From: Conyzicola nivalis
GTDB taxonomy: Bacteria; Actinomycetota; Actinomycetes; Actinomycetales; Microbacteriaceae
Reading direction: 5' to 3'
NCBI RefSeq assembly: GCF_014639655.1
Contig: NZ_BMGB01000001.1
Coordinates: forward strand, 2,624,245-2,688,244
DNA: 64,000 bases
Part shown: piece by piece, positions 62,616 to 64,000 of the stretch
Numbering within the stretch: position 1 is the stretch's first letter
Layout: the number at the start of each line of letters is the position of its first letter
Notes under the pieces: generated by a model
What the model was told of the DNA's origin: nothing
Database searches by the model: none
The model's input: only the letters and a program-made list of their open reading frames with translations
Position numbers and translations under genes: made by a program

Positions 62616-62756
62616 ATGAGCGATCTGAAGCTTCCCGGCGAGGAAAAAAAGAAGAAGGAAACGTCGCTCGGTCGCGTCGCCATCTGGGTCGTCGTCGGCT
62701 GTGTCGGTGCCTACACGCTGATCAGCGGCATCATGGGCATCATCGCGAAGGGCTGA
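62616..62756 (+). CDS. Small membrane protein (46 aa)
   Basis: MSDLKLPGEEKKKK then a single hydrophobic segment VAIWVVVGCVGAYTLISGIM ending near IIAKG. A basic N-terminus followed by one helix is typical of small actinobacterial membrane proteins. No family recognised. First of three very short genes reading toward 63048. Confidence 0.6.
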   Translation: MSDLKLPGEEKKKKETSLGRVAIWVVVGCVGAYTLISGIMGIIAKG

Positions 62757-62759
62757 GCA

Positions 62760-62846
62760 GTGACCCGCCGCACCTCCCGCCTCCTCATGACCACCGCCCT
62801 GCTGGGAATCATCATTGTGATCGCAGTGATCACGGTCGTCCGCTAG
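62760..62846 (+). CDS. Very small membrane protein (28 aa)
   Basis: A GTG-started frame of 28 codons, basic MTRRTSRLLMTTA then a hydrophobic LLGIIIVIAVITVVR. It starts 4 bases after the preceding stop, and the pattern (basic head, one helix) makes chance less likely, but evidence is thin. Confidence 0.45.
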   Translation: MTRRTSRLLMTTALLGIIIVIAVITVVR

Positions 62847-62868
62847 TCGGACGAAGTACTCTGTACCC

Positions 62869-63048
62869 GTGCTCGAAAACTTCTGGGCGAATGCCGCCTA
62901 CTCCCTCGCACCGACCGTTCTGATCGGACTCATCTTCTGGTTCGTCATGCGGTCGATCTTCAGAGCCGACCGCACGGAGCGCAAGGTCTACAACGAGATC
63001 GAGGCGCAGGAACGCGCCAAGTTCGAAGCGGAACGCGCTGCCAAGTAG
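62869..63048 (+). CDS. Small membrane protein (59 aa)
   Basis: A GTG-started frame of 59 residues: MLENFWANAAYSLAPTVLIG, a membrane helix LIFWFVMRSIF, then a charged helix RTERKVYNEIEAQERAKFEA. I recognise similar short proteins only loosely from actinobacterial genomes. TACTCT at 62857-62862, 6 bases before the GTG, resembles a -10, so the mRNA may be leaderless. Confidence 0.6.
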   Translation: MLENFWANAAYSLAPTVLIGLIFWFVMRSIFRADRTERKVYNEIEAQERAKFEAERAAK

Positions 63049-63080
63049 CGCACGAGCTTTGCAGACTGAAGGGACACCCC

Positions 63081-63686
63081 ATGGGCTTCTTTGACCGGCT
63101 GTTCGGATCGAGCAGCGACGACAGCGAGCAGCAGCGCCAGCAGCAGCCGCCGGCACGTCGCGACGGCCGCACCGACGACGAGATCGCCGTCGAGCGTTAC
63201 CGCTACCTGTTGCGCACGGCGCCGCCCGAGACCATCGAGAGCGTGCACCGCGAGGCGTTCTCCAAACTCACCCCTGAGCAGCGCGAGCTGCTGTTCACGG
63301 AGCTGAGCAAGAACGCGCCCCAGGGCGACGCGCCCAGGTCGAGCGACGCGGCTGCTCTGGCCACCTCCGCCACACGCTCCGAACTGCGGCAGCCCGGCAC
63401 CATGGAACGATCGATGTCCGGCGGCGGCGGTGGCGGCATGGGCTTCGGCAGCATGGTCGCGAGCTCCCTGCTCGGCACGGTTGCGGGGTACGTCATCGGG
63501 TCGGCCCTCGTGAGCGCCTTTATGCCCATGGACGATGGATCATCGGATGCCTCGGGCGACTCTTCCTCGGACGCGTCGGCCGACAGCGCCGACTCAGGCT
63601 CGGACGCCAGCGCAGACGCCGGCAGCGACTCGAGCGGCGGCGACTTCGGTGGTGGCGGAGACTTCGGCGGAGGCTTCGACTTCTAG
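63081..63686 (+). CDS. Low-complexity protein with one membrane-like segment
   Basis: A 201-residue protein. The N-terminal half has an acidic/Gln-rich stretch and a folded-looking helical segment (IAVERYRYLLRTAPPETIES, then LTPEQRELLFTELSKNAPQG). A Gly-rich loop and a hydrophobic segment (about 120-147) follow, then a Ser/Asp/Gly-rich acidic tail ending FGGGFDF. No family recognised; function unknown. It is 32 bases after the 59-residue gene and precedes a palindromic repeat. Confidence 0.65.
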   Translation: MGFFDRLFGSSSDDSEQQRQQQPPARRDGRTDDEIAVERYRYLLRTAPPETIESVHREAFSKLTPEQRELLFTELSKNAPQGDAPRSSDAAALATSATRSELRQPGTMERSMSGGGGGGMGFGSMVASSLLGTVAGYVIGSALVSAFMPMDDGSSDASGDSSSDASADSADSGSDASADAGSDSSGGDFGGGGDFGGGFDF

Positions 63687-63721
63687 CGGCCCGCGCCGCG
63701 CCCGCTCTCGCTCTACTCTCC

Positions 63722-63807
63722 CTGCCAAATGAAGGAGATCCGGCCGATCACCCCCGCCGATCGGCGTAGACGTGTGACTCGGTTCCGGTTTCTCCTTCAT
63801 TTGGCAG
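63722..63807. repeat. 86-bp MITE-like palindromic repeat, copy 2, intergenic
   Basis: CTGCCAAATGAAGGAGA at 63722-63738 and its perfect complement at 63791-63807, total 86 bases, exactly as copy 1 in tilS. It lies 35 bases after the stop of the low-complexity gene. The interior also has CCGATC/GATCGG complementarity, so it would fold into a long hairpin in RNA. Confidence 0.85.
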
Positions 63808-63899
63808 ATTTCGTTGGCGCGGACGGGCGCCCCGCCGGGTTAACTGCGGGTGGCTGGGGCGTGGACGTCCGGGGCGACACGCCCGGGATGTGTGGTGCT

Positions 63900-63928
63900 T
63901 TGCCGAGGTGGCGTGGCGCACGTAGAGT
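63900..63928 (+). promoter_or_regulatory. Sigma-70-type promoter of a gene beyond the window
   Basis: TTGCCG (63900-63905), a 17-base spacer, and TAGAGT (63923-63928). The predicted start is about 63934-63937, followed by the structured leader. From 63808 to 63899 I see nothing else. Confidence 0.6.
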
Positions 63929-63934
63929 AATGAC

Positions 63935-64000
63935 TCGTCACCCCAAAGGTTCGGAAAGCCGCAGAGCTTCCCGGCCTCAAGTAGGGGACTGAATCCCGAT
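63935..64000 (+). ncRNA. Structured 5' leader, possible riboswitch, cut by window edge
   Basis: Downstream of a good promoter, the bases can fold into at least two hairpins: a long stem from GGTTCGG to CCGGCC enclosing GGAAAGC/GCTTCC, and a GGG/CCC hairpin around GACTGAAT, with CACCCC and GGGG also complementary. No ORF is present. Short conserved-looking blocks (CGCAGAGC, CCGGCCT, GGGGACTGAATCC) recall cyclic-dinucleotide riboswitches (c-di-GMP-I or ydaO/c-di-AMP), but I cannot align it securely to either. Only 66 bases are visible. Confidence 0.4.

Overview
The window is high-GC DNA from a motile actinobacterium, most likely a member of the Microbacteriaceae. The evidence is the base composition, the many GTG starts, the stop/start overlaps, an actinobacterial tilS-hpt-ftsH-fol-panC-lysS block, and GGTYGAGTAGG-type intergenic hairpins that I recall as common in that family. 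The genus was not determined.

Layout. (1) 1-16272: an exopolysaccharide/cell-surface glycan locus, nearly all on the minus strand. It holds a polyprenyl glycosylphosphotransferase, a hexapeptide acetyltransferase, an MFS transporter, a membrane-anchored beta-propeller, a WecG-GT2-GT2 triple-fusion glycosyltransferase, a DUF6492 protein, a secreted DUF4082/glycosidase-like protein, a GT2-GT4 fusion, an O-antigen-ligase-like polymerase and a Wzz-like protein. A truncated WsaF-like glycosyltransferase faces them at the left edge. (2) 16566-17652: a zinc metallopeptidase and a small conserved-looking protein. (3) 17763-45077: one compact flagellar locus. fliW-flgL-flgK-flgN lie on the minus strand; fliA, fliC, fliD, fliS and then flgB-flgC-fliEFGHIJK-flgDE-flbD-motAB-fliMNOPQR-flhBA, an FlhF-like gene and csrA lie on the plus strand. 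(4) 45074-49057: a DUF885 protein, a frame-broken GerW/YtfJ-type gene, three tRNA genes (Glu, Asp, Phe) and a secreted M23 peptidase. (5) 49142-61572: ppa, then tilS-hpt-ftsH-folE-folP-folB-folK-DUF3180-PH-PH-DUF2520-panC-lysS. (6) 61614-64000: a pirin, three very small membrane proteins, a low-complexity membrane protein, a palindromic repeat, and a promoter with a structured leader cut by the window edge.

How it works together. The flagellar genes appear to be wired by a sigma-28 factor (FliA) encoded in the locus: six sites match CTAA-N16-GCCGATAG, one of them in front of fliA itself. Three of these transcripts (fliC, flgB, flbD) begin with a short hairpin that shows GGA in its loop, the usual CsrA target. 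csrA and its antagonist fliW lie at opposite ends of the locus, so the sequence suggests a complete FliA/CsrA/FliW/flagellin feedback circuit. A separate C/G-run palindrome recurs upstream of glycan genes and of fliA and may link surface glycan to motility control. No chemotaxis genes, flgF/flgG, fliL, flgM, flhG, CRISPR array, rRNA or insertion sequence was seen in the window.
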